DNA of 64,000 nucleotides from CAYVTD01 sp964454445 (lineage in GTDB: Bacteria; Bacteroidota; Ignavibacteria; Kapaibacteriales; UBA2268): positions 8,269 to 72,268 of the forward strand of contig CAYVTD010000009.1 in assembly GCA_964454445.1 (NCBI GenBank), in the 5' to 3' direction. The position numbers and the translations under genes were made by a program. The notes beneath the pieces were generated by a model. It made no database searches and was not told where the DNA came from. It saw nothing but the letters and a program-made list of their open reading frames with translations. Shown in pieces: positions 1 to 9,986 of the stretch; position 1 is the stretch's first letter; each line of letters starts with the position of its first letter.

Positions 1-1
1 T

Positions 2-3000
2 TCTGCACAAAATGCAAATGGATTCCAATGGCAGATTTATGACTCTGGCTTGAATCAATGGAACAACATTTCAACTTCAAACTTTACAGGATACAATACA
101 GCCAGCCTTACTATTCTGAATGTAACTTCGCTGAATGGCAGAAGATTTAGAGTAGTTGCTTCTAACGACGGTTGCTACGGTGTGGCATCTAATGATGCTG
201 TATTAACTGTAATACAAAACAATGTAACATTTACAAGCCAACCTTCACTACAGAACGTTTGCGAAGGCGCAAGCTTCTCGTTCTCAGCCACTGCATCTAA
301 TGCAACTGAGTACAAGTGGCAATATTCAACTGATGGAACAAATTGGACCGACTTGGGCGAAACCAATTCGACATATACTGGCACAGCCACAGCAGCTATG
401 AACAACAGATATATCAAAGCCGCCGCCAAGAATAACATCTGTGATATTTGGGCATATTCCAACTCAGCAAGATTGTATGTTGCTCTGACCCCAACATTCT
501 CTAATGGACCTTCAAGCGTAGTGCTTTGCGATGGCGTTGGTCATACATTTGCATCAACTGTAAGCAATGCTACTGAGTATCAATGGCAGATTTCAATCGA
601 CGGTGGTAATAACTATACCAACATTAGTGGAGCAAATGCTACTACTTATGCCATCCAGGCAAGAAGTTCGATGAACGGCTACAGATACAGATTGATGGCA
701 AGAAATACAGCTAACTGCGATTGGGCATTATCAACTGTAGCAGTGCTAACTGTAGAAGCAGCTCCTGTATTTGGCACAAACGCACATCCACAAAATGCTA
801 ACGTCTGTGCAAATAGTGGTTGGACATTTACATCTACACCGACTAATGCAGATACTTATCAATGGCAGATACTCGATGGAACATGGACAAATCTTGCAAA
901 TGGTGGAGTATATAGTGGAGTAACTACTAATAGCTTGGCCATTTCAAATGTCAATGGTCTTAATGGTAAACAATACAGATTACAAGCACAAAACAGCGCT
1001 TGTGGTACTGCATGGGTAGCTTCAAATGCAGCTCAAATCAACGTATTATCTGCTCCGACTATCTCTGGCTTGAACAGCGAAATAGAGATTTGCGGTGGTA
1101 ATGCTTATACCCTTAATGCAACTACAACTAATGCAACAAGCTGGTTGTGGGAGCGCTCTACAAATGGCGGTGCAAACTGGACGACTATTGGTACGAACGA
1201 AGATTATACAATTAGCACACCTGTAAATGGCTATATGTATAGACTTACTGCAACGAACAACTGTGGCAGTGCTAACTTTACAGTAACAGTTAATGTGTTG
1301 GCATCGCCAGAATTTTCAACTGATCCAGTTTCAGGTCCTATCGTATGCGTTGGTGGTTACCACAGATATGAAGTTACAATCAATGGTGCTTACACAGATG
1401 TAAGATGGAGATTTAGTACAGATGGTGGAAGCACTTGGGCGACTGTGGGAACTGGCTTGAGCTATACAATCAATAGCGTAGCAACCACCCATAGTGGATT
1501 GTATAAAGCAGAAGTAAGGATTGATGGTTGTGACTGGATATCTTCAAGAACATCAACATTGACGGTACCAGCTACACCTTCAGTTACGATTACACCTTCA
1601 ACTCAAGTTCTTTGCTTGAATAGCAATATGACAATAAGCGCCAGTGCAACACCGACAGCAACCACATATCAGTGGCAGATAAATAACGGTGGATGGCAAA
1701 ATATTGTAGATGGAGGTATTTACTCCGGTTATACAACTCAAACTTTGACCATAACAAATGTTCAAACAACAGGTGATTACGAGTATAGAGTAATTGTATG
1801 GAACAATGGTTGCCCAAGTGGTGGTTCTATTTCAAATGTAGCTACCATAACCGTGCCTGTTGAGCCGACATTTACAGTACATCCTCAAGATGTAGAATTA
1901 TATGGTGGCGGACATACATTTACAGCAACTACATCACCATCTGGTTTGACATATCGTTGGCAGGTATCAGACGACAATACTAACTGGACTAATATTAATA
2001 ACGGTGGAGTGTATAGTGGCGCTACAACAGCATCACTTGTAATATCCAACGTTGCTAATCTTAACGGCAAGCATTACAGACTGAATGCTAACAATGGTGG
2101 ATGCCCAGTTGATGGCGTTAATTCAAATAGTGCATTGCTAACTGTTCAATCTTCATTGCCACCAACCAAGATTGCTATCGTACAAAACATAGCAACTCAA
2201 GTTACTGGCGTGTCGTTTACCATAACAGTACAAACACTTGATGAAAATAACAATCCTGCAAATGTAACTGCAGCAACATCTGTAACAGTTACCAAGTTTA
2301 GTGGCGACGGTAACGGTACAATCAGTGGCAGTTATGTAACAGGTACTATTTCAGCAGGAAACAGCCAAACCACAATCAATATGACATACTTGGCAAGCAA
2401 TGGAGAAACAAACGTTGTACTCGAGCCAACATCAGGAACATTTACCAAGGTTAACAGTAATGCGTTTACAGTTGTAATGACACCACCATCGAGACAAGCC
2501 AGCAATATCGTGTTTGTTGGAACTCCTGGTCAAACATCCTTGATGTTCAGATGGACAAGAGGTAATGGTAATGGTTGTATCGTACTTGCTAAGCAATCAT
2601 ATTATACTGACCTTACCGAAGTGCCTTACAACGGTGTAGTTTATAATGCTAACTCCGTGTTTATGTCTGGAGATGAAGTGCCTGAAGCAAGTTCAAATGT
2701 TTGGGCAGTATACAGAGGCACAGGCACAGGTGTTATCGTAACTGGCTTGACAAGAAATACACAATACGCATTCAAAGTTCTTGAATATAACGTAAACAAC
2801 AATGGTGGCAATCCGATTTACAGCTACAACACCAATACTTCTGGGGTAACAAACAACCCGAATAGCCGTATGACTGCTCCAAGAGAAGGTGTTGACGAAG
2901 GACCACAAGCAGGTAGAAACGATTATCATTACAGCGATGTACTTACTGTTGGCAGAATTATGCCTAATCCTGCAACCGATAAGATTAGCTTCTACATTAG

Positions 3001-3205
3001 CTTGGAAGAGCCAAGAAATGTAAATATCTCGATCTACTCAGCCGACGGTAGAATGGTTATTGAGAAGTTCAACAATCAACCAATGAACGCAGGAACTCAC
3101 TTAATCGAGATACCATTCACCAAGTATCTTGCTCCTGGCTCTTACACTCTCGGTGTATCGGCAGGCAACGACGTCATCATAGATCAATTCATTATTATGA
3201 AATGA
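2..3205 (+). CDS. Ig-like-repeat surface protein with T9SS sorting domain (5' truncated)
   Basis: The reading frame is open from base 2, so the gene starts before the window and the first apparent start (TTG at 50) is internal. The visible part has about eight Ig-like repeats of 85-95 residues (the first cut off). Each has a Cys near its start, a YxWQxSxDGG-like strand and a G-x-x-YR...A-x-N-x-x-C end. Then come a different beta domain, an Fn3-like domain, and a C-terminal domain with the MPNPATDKISF start and a terminal IDQFIIMK strand, typical of type A T9SS sorting signals. It is therefore predicted to be exported through the outer membrane and anchored or released at the surface; an adhesin or structural role is inferred. 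Thr, Ser and Asn are very abundant. A strong terminator follows directly. Confidence 0.85.
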   Translation, partial: SAQNANGFQWQIYDSGLNQWNNISTSNFTGYNTASLTILNVTSLNGRRFRVVASNDGCYGVASNDAVLTVIQNNVTFTSQPSLQNVCEGASFSFSATASNATEYKWQYSTDGTNWTDLGETNSTYTGTATAAMNNRYIKAAAKNNICDIWAYSNSARLYVALTPTFSNGPSSVVLCDGVGHTFASTVSNATEYQWQISIDGGNNYTNISGANATTYAIQARSSMNGYRYRLMARNTANCDWALSTVAVLTVEAAPVFGTNAHPQNANVCANSGWTFTSTPTNADTYQWQILDGTWTNLANGGVYSGVTTNSLAISNVNGLNGKQYRLQAQNSACGTAWVASNAAQINVLSAPTISGLNSEIEICGGNAYTLNATTTNATSWLWERSTNGGANWTTIGTNEDYTISTPVNGYMYRLTATNNCGSANFTVTVNVLASPEFSTDPVSGPIVCVGGYHRYEVTINGAYTDVRWRFSTDGGSTWATVGTGLSYTINSVATTHSGLYKAEVRIDGCDWISSRTSTLTVPATPSVTITPSTQVLCLNSNMTISASATPTATTYQWQINNGGWQNIVDGGIYSGYTTQTLTITNVQTTGDYEYRVIVWNNGCPSGGSISNVATITVPVEPTFTVHPQDVELYGGGHTFTATTSPSGLTYRWQVSDDNTNWTNINNGGVYSGATTASLVISNVANLNGKHYRLNANNGGCPVDGVNSNSALLTVQSSLPPTKIAIVQNIATQVTGVSFTITVQTLDENNNPANVTAATSVTVTKFSGDGNGTISGSYVTGTISAGNSQTTINMTYLASNGETNVVLEPTSGTFTKVNSNAFTVVMTPPSRQASNIVFVGTPGQTSLMFRWTRGNGNGCIVLAKQSYYTDLTEVPYNGVVYNANSVFMSGDEVPEASSNVWAVYRGTGTGVIVTGLTRNTQYAFKVLEYNVNNNGGNPIYSYNTNTSGVTNNPNSRMTAPREGVDEGPQAGRNDYHYSDVLTVGRIMPNPATDKISFYISLEEPRNVNISIYSADGRMVIEKFNNQPMNAGTHLIEIPFTKYLAPGSYTLGVSAGNDVIIDQFIIMK

Positions 3206-3228
3206 TAAATGATAAATAAATCAAAAGA

Positions 3229-3259
3229 CGGCGGGCAGAAATGCCCGTCGTTTTTTTTT
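3229..3259 (+). terminator. Rho-independent terminator
   Basis: A 9-bp GC-rich stem (3229-3237 with 3242-3250, one G-U pair) closes a GAAA tetraloop and is followed by nine T. It lies 24 bases after the stop of the Ig-like protein and separates that gene from the glycosyltransferase array. Confidence 0.9.
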
Positions 3260-3291
3260 GTATATAGTTAATTTTACATATCTTTTTTCTG

Positions 3292-3299
3292 TATTTTTG
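3292..3299 (+). promoter_or_regulatory. Possible Bacteroidota-type -7 element
   Basis: TATTTTTG matches the TAnnTTTG -7 consensus and lies after the terminator and 51 bases before the first gene of the array. No good TTTG -33 element is seen at the right distance, so support is weak. If real, it would be the promoter of the array. Confidence 0.3.
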
Positions 3300-3349
3300 C
3301 ATTTATAGTAATTTAGATAATTTAGAAAAAGACAATTAGGATTTATGTG

Positions 3350-5470
3350 ATGGGAAAGAAAATCTCAGGTGGGAAAGCGAAAAATCAAAAGTCAGATAGT
3401 AAGAAGTCAAATACTAAAACTAAAGACAAGGCAGTTTTAAATAAGAATATATCTAAGAATTCAAATTTTTTATCAAAAATTTTTACAAAACCATATATCT
3501 TGATAATAGTTGTGTCATTAGTTGTTTATTCTCAGCATCTTTTTTATGGTTTTGTTAATTTTGATGATAATAAGATTAAAAATGAAGTTGTTGGCACAAT
3601 TGGCGGAATAGATAAAATTGGGAGAGTGTTTACTCAATCTTATGGCAATTTTTACAGACCACTTCAGACGGGAATTTTCGTAATAGAAAAAGAAATCGGT
3701 GGAGATAATGCTTTTATTTATCATTTGAATAATTTATTTTTCCATATTATTGCATGCCTACTTATATATGTTCTTTTTAAGCGGCTGAAATACAAGGAAT
3801 TGACGGCCGGTTTAGCATCAATGATATATTGTGTTCATCCGATGTTCACTCACTCAGTTGTTTGGATACCCTCTCGAGGTGATGTTTTGCTCACAATATT
3901 TACAGCATTGACATTAATTTGGTTTTTTGATTTTAAGGAAAAATTGGATTGGAAAAATATCATTTTATGCTGGATTGCGTATTTTTTAGCTCTTCTTTCA
4001 AAAGAAACCGCTATTGTTATTCCGGGAATTGTGCTTGTATATTGGCTGGTTATTGAAAAGAAAAATATATTTACGTCGAAAAATATGATAGTTGCTGCAG
4101 GTTGGGTTGTTCTATCTGGGGTTTGGTTTTTGATGCGAAATGCATCGCTTGCAAATGTGATGATAATGAGTAAAACTCTTGGCCTTGATTTTTTTATTAT
4201 AAATCTTCAGATGATACCTGAGATGCTGAGCAAGTTTGTTTTTCCTTTTAATATTGCCGTGATGCCTGTGTTTACAACTGAAAAATTGATTATTGGTATG
4301 TTGGCGATTTTAGCGGGAATTGTAGCTTATATAATAAGCAAATCGAAAAGGGGTAATTATAGTTTATTTGGATTGTCTTGGTTTTTGATTTTTTTATTGC
4401 CTGTTTTGTTTTTCCGTCTTCCTAATGCCGATCAATATTATGATTATCTCGACCATCGTATTTATTTGCCAATGATAGGTGTGATAATTATACTATTTGA
4501 AATAATTCCGAAAAGATGGATAGATCTTAGTAACACTACTAATTCAGTTGTAATAATAGGAATTCTTGCTATTTGGGGATTGTTGGCTTTCTTTCAAACT
4601 CATATTTATAAAGATCCGATTAGTTTTTGGTCAGATGGCATTAAGGACAATCCAGACAGAGCGATGTATCATTATGGAATGGGGCTTGCATATAAACTAA
4701 GACTTAGCGAAATCGACGATTCGATGAATAAATTCAGTAATGAAATATCTGCAGAGCGGCAAAAAACAATACCGCAAGATATGCAGAATTATAGCGATTT
4801 GGCAGAAAAGCATTTCAGGGCAACTTTGTTGCTTGATTCTACGACAAGAGATGTTGCTTTGGAGCTTGGAGAGCTATATTATAAAAAACAAGATTATAAT
4901 AATGCTATCCGTTATTTTGAAAAGGCAAAGCGCGACGACCCCTCGTCGAATGTTGTTGATGTTAATCTTGCAGTGTCTTATGCCTCAGTTGGTCAGGTTG
5001 GAAGGGCAATTGAGATGCTCAAGCGTGCAATCGCTGCCGATCCAAATGAAAAAGATGCTTATTTCAATCTTTATGTTTCATATAAAATAATAAATGATTT
5101 CGAAAATGCTTATAAAACGGCTAAAAAGCTTGAGGAATTAGGAGAAAAAATTGATTGGTCGGATTATTATGCAAGTCTTTCAAATTTTAATTTACAGCAT
5201 AAAAATATCGCAGCTGCTCAAGAAAATTCACAAAAGGCACTATCGTTAAACCAGAATAGTGCGCTTGCCAATATGGTCTTAGGTGTTTGTTTTCTTGAGA
5301 CAGGAAGAGCCAACGAAGGCATTCCTCTGATTGAAAAATCTGTTACATTATATCCGCAAAATATTGAAGGGTTGCAATATTTATATAATTATTACAAGAA
5401 TACAAAAAATATGGCTGAAACTGAGAAATATGCTCAAAGAATTGCAGCATTACGTGCAAGACCAAATTAA
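3350..5470 (+). CDS. TMTC-like GT-C glycosyltransferase with TPRs (array member 1)
   Basis: This is an integral-membrane protein of 706 residues. A Lys/Ser-rich cytoplasmic tail (about 1-45) is followed by roughly eleven membrane segments to about 415, then TPRs to the end. Motifs shared with eukaryotic TMTC O-mannosyltransferases are visible: Asp-Asp in the first external loop (residues 72-73, FDDNKI), YRPL (~102), YHLNN (~124), VHP (~162), SRGD (~175), SKE (~217) and DHRIYLP (~368). The loop Asp-Asp is the expected catalytic/metal site of GT-C enzymes, which use polyprenyl-phosphate sugars. Bacterial function and sugar are inferred. The start is ATG 3350; a GTG at 3347 would add one residue. 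The SRGD form and the lack of a Gly-Gly tail motif group it with the gene at 14217. Confidence 0.8.
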   Translation: MGKKISGGKAKNQKSDSKKSNTKTKDKAVLNKNISKNSNFLSKIFTKPYILIIVVSLVVYSQHLFYGFVNFDDNKIKNEVVGTIGGIDKIGRVFTQSYGNFYRPLQTGIFVIEKEIGGDNAFIYHLNNLFFHIIACLLIYVLFKRLKYKELTAGLASMIYCVHPMFTHSVVWIPSRGDVLLTIFTALTLIWFFDFKEKLDWKNIILCWIAYFLALLSKETAIVIPGIVLVYWLVIEKKNIFTSKNMIVAAGWVVLSGVWFLMRNASLANVMIMSKTLGLDFFIINLQMIPEMLSKFVFPFNIAVMPVFTTEKLIIGMLAILAGIVAYIISKSKRGNYSLFGLSWFLIFLLPVLFFRLPNADQYYDYLDHRIYLPMIGVIIILFEIIPKRWIDLSNTTNSVVIIGILAIWGLLAFFQTHIYKDPISFWSDGIKDNPDRAMYHYGMGLAYKLRLSEIDDSMNKFSNEISAERQKTIPQDMQNYSDLAEKHFRATLLLDSTTRDVALELGELYYKKQDYNNAIRYFEKAKRDDPSSNVVDVNLAVSYASVGQVGRAIEMLKRAIAADPNEKDAYFNLYVSYKIINDFENAYKTAKKLEELGEKIDWSDYYASLSNFNLQHKNIAAAQENSQKALSLNQNSALANMVLGVCFLETGRANEGIPLIEKSVTLYPQNIEGLQYLYNYYKNTKNMAETEKYAQRIAALRARPN

Positions 5471-5520
5471 TAGAAAAAGATAAAAGGAAATGATCTATAA
5501 ATATTTAATAGTTTTTTAAA

Positions 5521-7539
5521 ATGAAAAAGCAAAAAGAAAAACCAAAAACTGTTGTAAAACAGGTGAAAAGGGAGAAACCTGCAAGCAAGCAGTTTTTCAG
5601 TGAAAAGATAGGAAAATATGGGATACTGATTGTTGCTGCATTTGCATTAATCCTTCATTTTCAGACCATATTTTTTGGATATACAAATTGTGATGATGAT
5701 TTGATTATAAGCAAGAATGATTATCTAAGCGATTTTTCAAATTTTACTCATGCTTTTTCAGAACCATATTTCGGCGGTTCGTATTATCGACCTATGGTGA
5801 TTGCCTCTTTTGTAATTGATGCAAATATTGCAGGCGCAGAGCCCTGGGTATATCATTTTTTTAATTTAATATATCATATAATATCTTGTATTGGTATAGT
5901 GTTGCTTTTTCGCATGCTGAAATATACAAAATTTATTGCAATGGTGGCGGGGCTGGTTTATGCAGCACATCCAATGTTTACGAATTCCATTTCTTGGATA
6001 CTTGGCAGAAATGATTTGCTTGTCGGAATGTTCGGTATTTATGCTTTTATATTTTTAATTGAGTTTTTGGAGAAAAAAAATCTTGCTTATCTTGTATTAC
6101 ACGGTATTTTACTGATGCTGTCAGCTTGGTCGAAAGAAGCGGGCTTGCTGATACCTGTTGTTGGTGTGATTTATTTGTGGCTTATCCGAAAGGAAAAGCT
6201 AATAAACCCCAGGAATCTAACGATAGCTATTGTCTGGTTATTAGTTGCTGTTATATGGTTTTTTATGAAGAGCAGCGCTGTTACTGCTTCGCCAGAGCAA
6301 GGAGATTTTGCATTTATTAATATTATAAGGAACATAAGACAGATACCCGAGGTTTTCGCAAGATTCATTGTTCCTTATCATAATGCTGTGTTACCTACAT
6401 ACAACAATATTCTACTAATTATTGGCTTAGTTTTAATTGCTGTTATTGCCTATTTAGCGTATAGTAAAAAGGACAAGCGCGATAATTACTTGATTTTTGG
6501 CTTATTGTGGTTATTTTTATTTATTTTTCCTGGTCTTTTTATTATTATAAAGGGTAAACCAGATTATTTTGATTATTTGGATACACGAATGTACTTACCA
6601 ATGGCAGGGATGCTAATAGTGCTAATTGAACTAATTCCTTCAAGTTTTAAGCAATTTAATAAGACTGCAAATTTTGCTCCATATATTATAATTATTTTTA
6701 TTTTATCAGTAATTACATTATTTCACAGCAGGAATTACGATAATATCAAAGATTTTTGGTCATCAGCCATTAAAGATGATCCTGCACGAGCAAGGTTTTA
6801 CAACCAATTAGGTGTATATTATATGAATAACTCTAAGTATGACTTGGCTAGCAAGAACTTTATGAAGGCTATCGAGCTAAATCCTGCCGAAGCATCATAT
6901 TACAGCAAGCTAGGATTGAATTTATCCAAGCAAAAACAGACTGAAAAGGCTTTGAAAATTTTCGAAAAAGGCAGGAAAATAGATAGATACAATTCTGAAT
7001 TAAATATTAATCTTGCCGCAGCACATAACGAATTAAAGCAATACGATGAAGCTATTTCTGTGCTTAGAGATGCTTTGGCAACAAATAAGAATATGGCTAC
7101 AATCCTTACTAATTTAATCATTTCTTTTACTGGCAAGCAACAATACGATAGTGCTTTTAAATATGCAAATATTCAAAGGCAGATGGGAAATCTTAATGGT
7201 ATTGCTGACACTTATATGCAATGGGGCGTAAATCTTTATAACAACGGCGATTATGCAGGTGCATTGGAAAAAATGCAGAAAGCTGATGAGGCATTCCCAA
7301 ACAATCCTCGTGTGCTAAACAGCCTTGGAGCTATTCAAATAGTAATGGGTATGTATGCGGAAGCAGAAAAAAATCTGCTAAAGGCAAATCAGCTAAATCC
7401 AAATGGGATAGAAATTCTAAGCAATCTTACCAAATTGTATGCTTTCAATTTGAAAGACAAAACTAAGTTTGATTATTATGCTAACGAAGTAAAAAAGAGA
7501 GGTGGGCAGATCCCGCCAGATTTCTTTAATCAGTTTTAG
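5521..7539 (+). CDS. TMTC-like GT-C glycosyltransferase with TPRs (array member 2)
   Basis: This is a 672-residue paralogue of the preceding gene, 50 bases downstream on the same strand. A Lys-rich N-terminus precedes the first membrane segment (~32-52). The loop acidic motif is three Asp (58-60, NCDDD), followed by YYRPM (~88-92). The later motif is LGRNDLL rather than SRGD, and the membrane half ends with DTRMYLP. From about residue 410 the chain is six or seven TPRs, after the conserved FWSSAIKDDP junction. It ends in a Gly-Gly-Gln-Ile-Pro-Pro tail that recurs in most other array members. The start has no Shine-Dalgarno site. Its role as a lipid-sugar-dependent transferase acting outside the inner membrane is inferred. 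Confidence 0.8.
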   Translation: MKKQKEKPKTVVKQVKREKPASKQFFSEKIGKYGILIVAAFALILHFQTIFFGYTNCDDDLIISKNDYLSDFSNFTHAFSEPYFGGSYYRPMVIASFVIDANIAGAEPWVYHFFNLIYHIISCIGIVLLFRMLKYTKFIAMVAGLVYAAHPMFTNSISWILGRNDLLVGMFGIYAFIFLIEFLEKKNLAYLVLHGILLMLSAWSKEAGLLIPVVGVIYLWLIRKEKLINPRNLTIAIVWLLVAVIWFFMKSSAVTASPEQGDFAFINIIRNIRQIPEVFARFIVPYHNAVLPTYNNILLIIGLVLIAVIAYLAYSKKDKRDNYLIFGLLWLFLFIFPGLFIIIKGKPDYFDYLDTRMYLPMAGMLIVLIELIPSSFKQFNKTANFAPYIIIIFILSVITLFHSRNYDNIKDFWSSAIKDDPARARFYNQLGVYYMNNSKYDLASKNFMKAIELNPAEASYYSKLGLNLSKQKQTEKALKIFEKGRKIDRYNSELNINLAAAHNELKQYDEAISVLRDALATNKNMATILTNLIISFTGKQQYDSAFKYANIQRQMGNLNGIADTYMQWGVNLYNNGDYAGALEKMQKADEAFPNNPRVLNSLGAIQIVMGMYAEAEKNLLKANQLNPNGIEILSNLTKLYAFNLKDKTKFDYYANEVKKRGGQIPPDFFNQF

Positions 7540-7582
7540 TTGAGCTTGGTAGAAGTATTGTTTAACCAAATGGCGATTGTAA

Positions 7583-9958
7583 ATGACTGAATTTTTGAGT
7601 AAAAACACAAAAGTGGTTTTTAATATTGCGGCTTTGTTTATTATCTCCATTGCTGTAATTATTGTTTTCAAAGGGTTTTTAGCCGGAGAAATAATAGCTC
7701 ATAATGACTTTGGCAATAATGATCTAACAAATTTCAACATTCCTAATATGTACCATTACTCAATGGCACTCAAGCAGGGAACACTTTTACAATGGAATCC
7801 ATATATTTACGGCGGTTTCCCGGTGTTTGCCGAAGGTCAGGGAAGCTTTCTTTATCCAATAAATGTTTTACTCTATTTTTTCCTCGATTATTTGACGGCA
7901 GTTAATTTATTTTTCATCTTGCATTCAATAATAATGGGTGCAGGTGCATATTTTCTGACAAAAAGACTGACAGGAGCTGGGTGGTTATCGCTTGCTGCAG
8001 GTGTAGCCGCCGCTCTTTGTGGCTCATTAATAATCGGTCATAACAGACATTTGAATATTTATTCGGCAAGTTCGCTTTTGCCTTGGTTGATTTTGGTAGC
8101 AGAAAGCTTTATTCAAAACAGAAAGTTATATAATTCCTTGTTTTTTGGTAGTTTGTTGGGGCTGTTAATCTTGATAGGTCATCCGCAATTCTCTTTTATT
8201 TGTGGTTTTATAAGCATTCTTTATTTCTTTTTAAGATTATTATTCTCCAAAACGCCTACGATTACGGATATAAAAAAGCCAAATATTAAACAAGTCCTAT
8301 TATTTCTTGTCATAAGCGCAGCAACAGCGTTTCTAATAGGAATTGCCCAATTGAGCGCAACAATGGAAATATATTCTTTTACCGAACGTAGCAAGGACCT
8401 TGCAGAGGAGTTTACATCGCTTGGTTCACTGCCGTTTAATGGTTTTTTTACCTTTTTATATCCTTATTTTTGGGGAAATATTGGAAATGATACTTATACT
8501 TTGGGAAAATCGTTTCTTTTTTGGGAGTATTTCCATTATTCAGGTGTTATTATATTGTCACTATCTGTTTGGGGTGCAATATGGGGCTGGTCGAAATCAG
8601 GTGCGGTCAAATCGCTAGTGATAATTGCTGTAATATCATATCTGCTTGCTTTAGGCGCTAATTTTTCCTTGATAAAAATCTTTTCAATTTTTCCAATTGT
8701 AGCCTCATTTCGTTTTCCTGCGAGATGGCTCCTTGGTACTGAGTTTTCCTCGATAGTGCTTAGTGGATATGGCATAATGGCTTTGGGAAATATAATTTCA
8801 GCCAAAATTAGCGAAACAAAGCCAAAAAAGAATTACAGTATCATTCCGCAGCTACCCGTAAATACGCGATTAATGGTTGGCCTTGGATTGGAAGACATAG
8901 TTTTTTGCGATATTTATTTCGTAGTTGGAAGCAAGGTAACTACTGCCAAAACAGATATTTTTTTTGGAAAACCTGGCTCTGCAACGTATATCAATCAGAA
9001 AAGTTCAGAGAGCCGATTATTTCATTTTTTGGATATGGAATATCACGCTACCGTTTTCAAGCAAAATAAGGGCTGGGAAAACAGCAATGAACAGTATCGA
9101 GAAGTTACTGCCTTACTAACTTTAAACTTGGCGAGTATCTGGAATATTTCTGTTATAAATGGTTATATGGGCTTGGTACCAGACTATATATACGAAATTT
9201 GGGGGAATCCCAACAACCCTGGCATTTTCCGTATGACTTACCAAACAGGTCCTACTTCTATCGATTTGACGGAACGTTCTTATCATTTACTTAGGATGTG
9301 GGGAGTGCGCTATGCCACTTGTCCAATGGTTTTAAAACCGCCCTACCGTTTGGTTTGGGATAGCGCTTTTGCTAAATTATATGAGCTTGATGATGTTTAT
9401 CCTCGTGCTTGGGTGGTAAACAATGTCATCGCCTATCCTCAAGCAAATGCAAAAGAGCTTGCCCGGTTGCTTTTCAAACCAGATATTGATTTCCATAGTT
9501 CAGCCATTAGTAGTGAAAACATTGTTTTACCTGCTAACTCTTCCGTTGGTTCAGCTAAAATAATCGAAGAGGGCTACCATTATGTGAAAATTAAGGCGGA
9601 AAGCGCCGGTTTGCTAGTTTTGTCTGACACTTGGTTCCCACGCTGGAAAGCATTCATAAATGGTCAGGAAACGCCTGTGCACAAGATAAATGGAATGATG
9701 CGAGGAGTAGTAGCTCCAAAACCAGGCGCAATAATTGAAATGAAATATTCGACGGGTGGCTTGCCATTTTTTATGTCTCTATCTTATCTGGTAATGGCTT
9801 TTTCTATCGGCTTTTATTTTTGGGAGCGCAAGCGACGCACTGCTTTTTTTGATATCATATCAACAAAAAATATACGCAAACCAAAAGGAAATTTACATAA
9901 AAAAAGTATCGAGGACAAGAAAATCAAACATAAAAAAGCCAACGAACGCAAGAAATAA
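7583..9958 (+). CDS. YfhO-family membrane protein
   Basis: This 791-residue protein is unlike its neighbours. The N-terminal half has about ten membrane segments with YfhO-family landmarks: an early loop HNDFGNNDLTNFNIPN, then QWNPYIYGGFPVFAEGQGSF and the following FLYPINVL. The C-terminal third is a soluble beta-rich domain with VLSDTWFPRWKAFING and a following RGVVAPKPG, then a last membrane segment (~750-770) and a Lys-rich cytoplasmic tail. YfhO proteins are GT-C-type putative glycosyltransferases, linked in Gram-positives to glycosylation of lipoteichoic acid; the substrate here is unknown. It has no TPRs. It sits inside the array with short gaps (43 bases before, 28 after), so it is probably co-expressed with and works in the same envelope-glycan process as the TPR enzymes. 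Confidence 0.8.
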   Translation: MTEFLSKNTKVVFNIAALFIISIAVIIVFKGFLAGEIIAHNDFGNNDLTNFNIPNMYHYSMALKQGTLLQWNPYIYGGFPVFAEGQGSFLYPINVLLYFFLDYLTAVNLFFILHSIIMGAGAYFLTKRLTGAGWLSLAAGVAAALCGSLIIGHNRHLNIYSASSLLPWLILVAESFIQNRKLYNSLFFGSLLGLLILIGHPQFSFICGFISILYFFLRLLFSKTPTITDIKKPNIKQVLLFLVISAATAFLIGIAQLSATMEIYSFTERSKDLAEEFTSLGSLPFNGFFTFLYPYFWGNIGNDTYTLGKSFLFWEYFHYSGVIILSLSVWGAIWGWSKSGAVKSLVIIAVISYLLALGANFSLIKIFSIFPIVASFRFPARWLLGTEFSSIVLSGYGIMALGNIISAKISETKPKKNYSIIPQLPVNTRLMVGLGLEDIVFCDIYFVVGSKVTTAKTDIFFGKPGSATYINQKSSESRLFHFLDMEYHATVFKQNKGWENSNEQYREVTALLTLNLASIWNISVINGYMGLVPDYIYEIWGNPNNPGIFRMTYQTGPTSIDLTERSYHLLRMWGVRYATCPMVLKPPYRLVWDSAFAKLYELDDVYPRAWVVNNVIAYPQANAKELARLLFKPDIDFHSSAISSENIVLPANSSVGSAKIIEEGYHYVKIKAESAGLLVLSDTWFPRWKAFINGQETPVHKINGMMRGVVAPKPGAIIEMKYSTGGLPFFMSLSYLVMAFSIGFYFWERKRRTAFFDIISTKNIRKPKGNLHKKSIEDKKIKHKKANERKK

Positions 9959-9986
9959 ACATTTTCAGCATTAATGTTTGAAAAAA

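Noticed and set aside
2..2150. Periodic DNA similarity in the first gene as a CRISPR or repeat array
   Set aside because: The periodicity is about 270 bases and degenerate, and lies inside one open frame coding for Ig-like domains.
9978..9986. TTG start for array member 3
   Set aside because: The ATG at 9987 gives the expected Met plus Lys-rich start, and no ribosome site favours the TTG.
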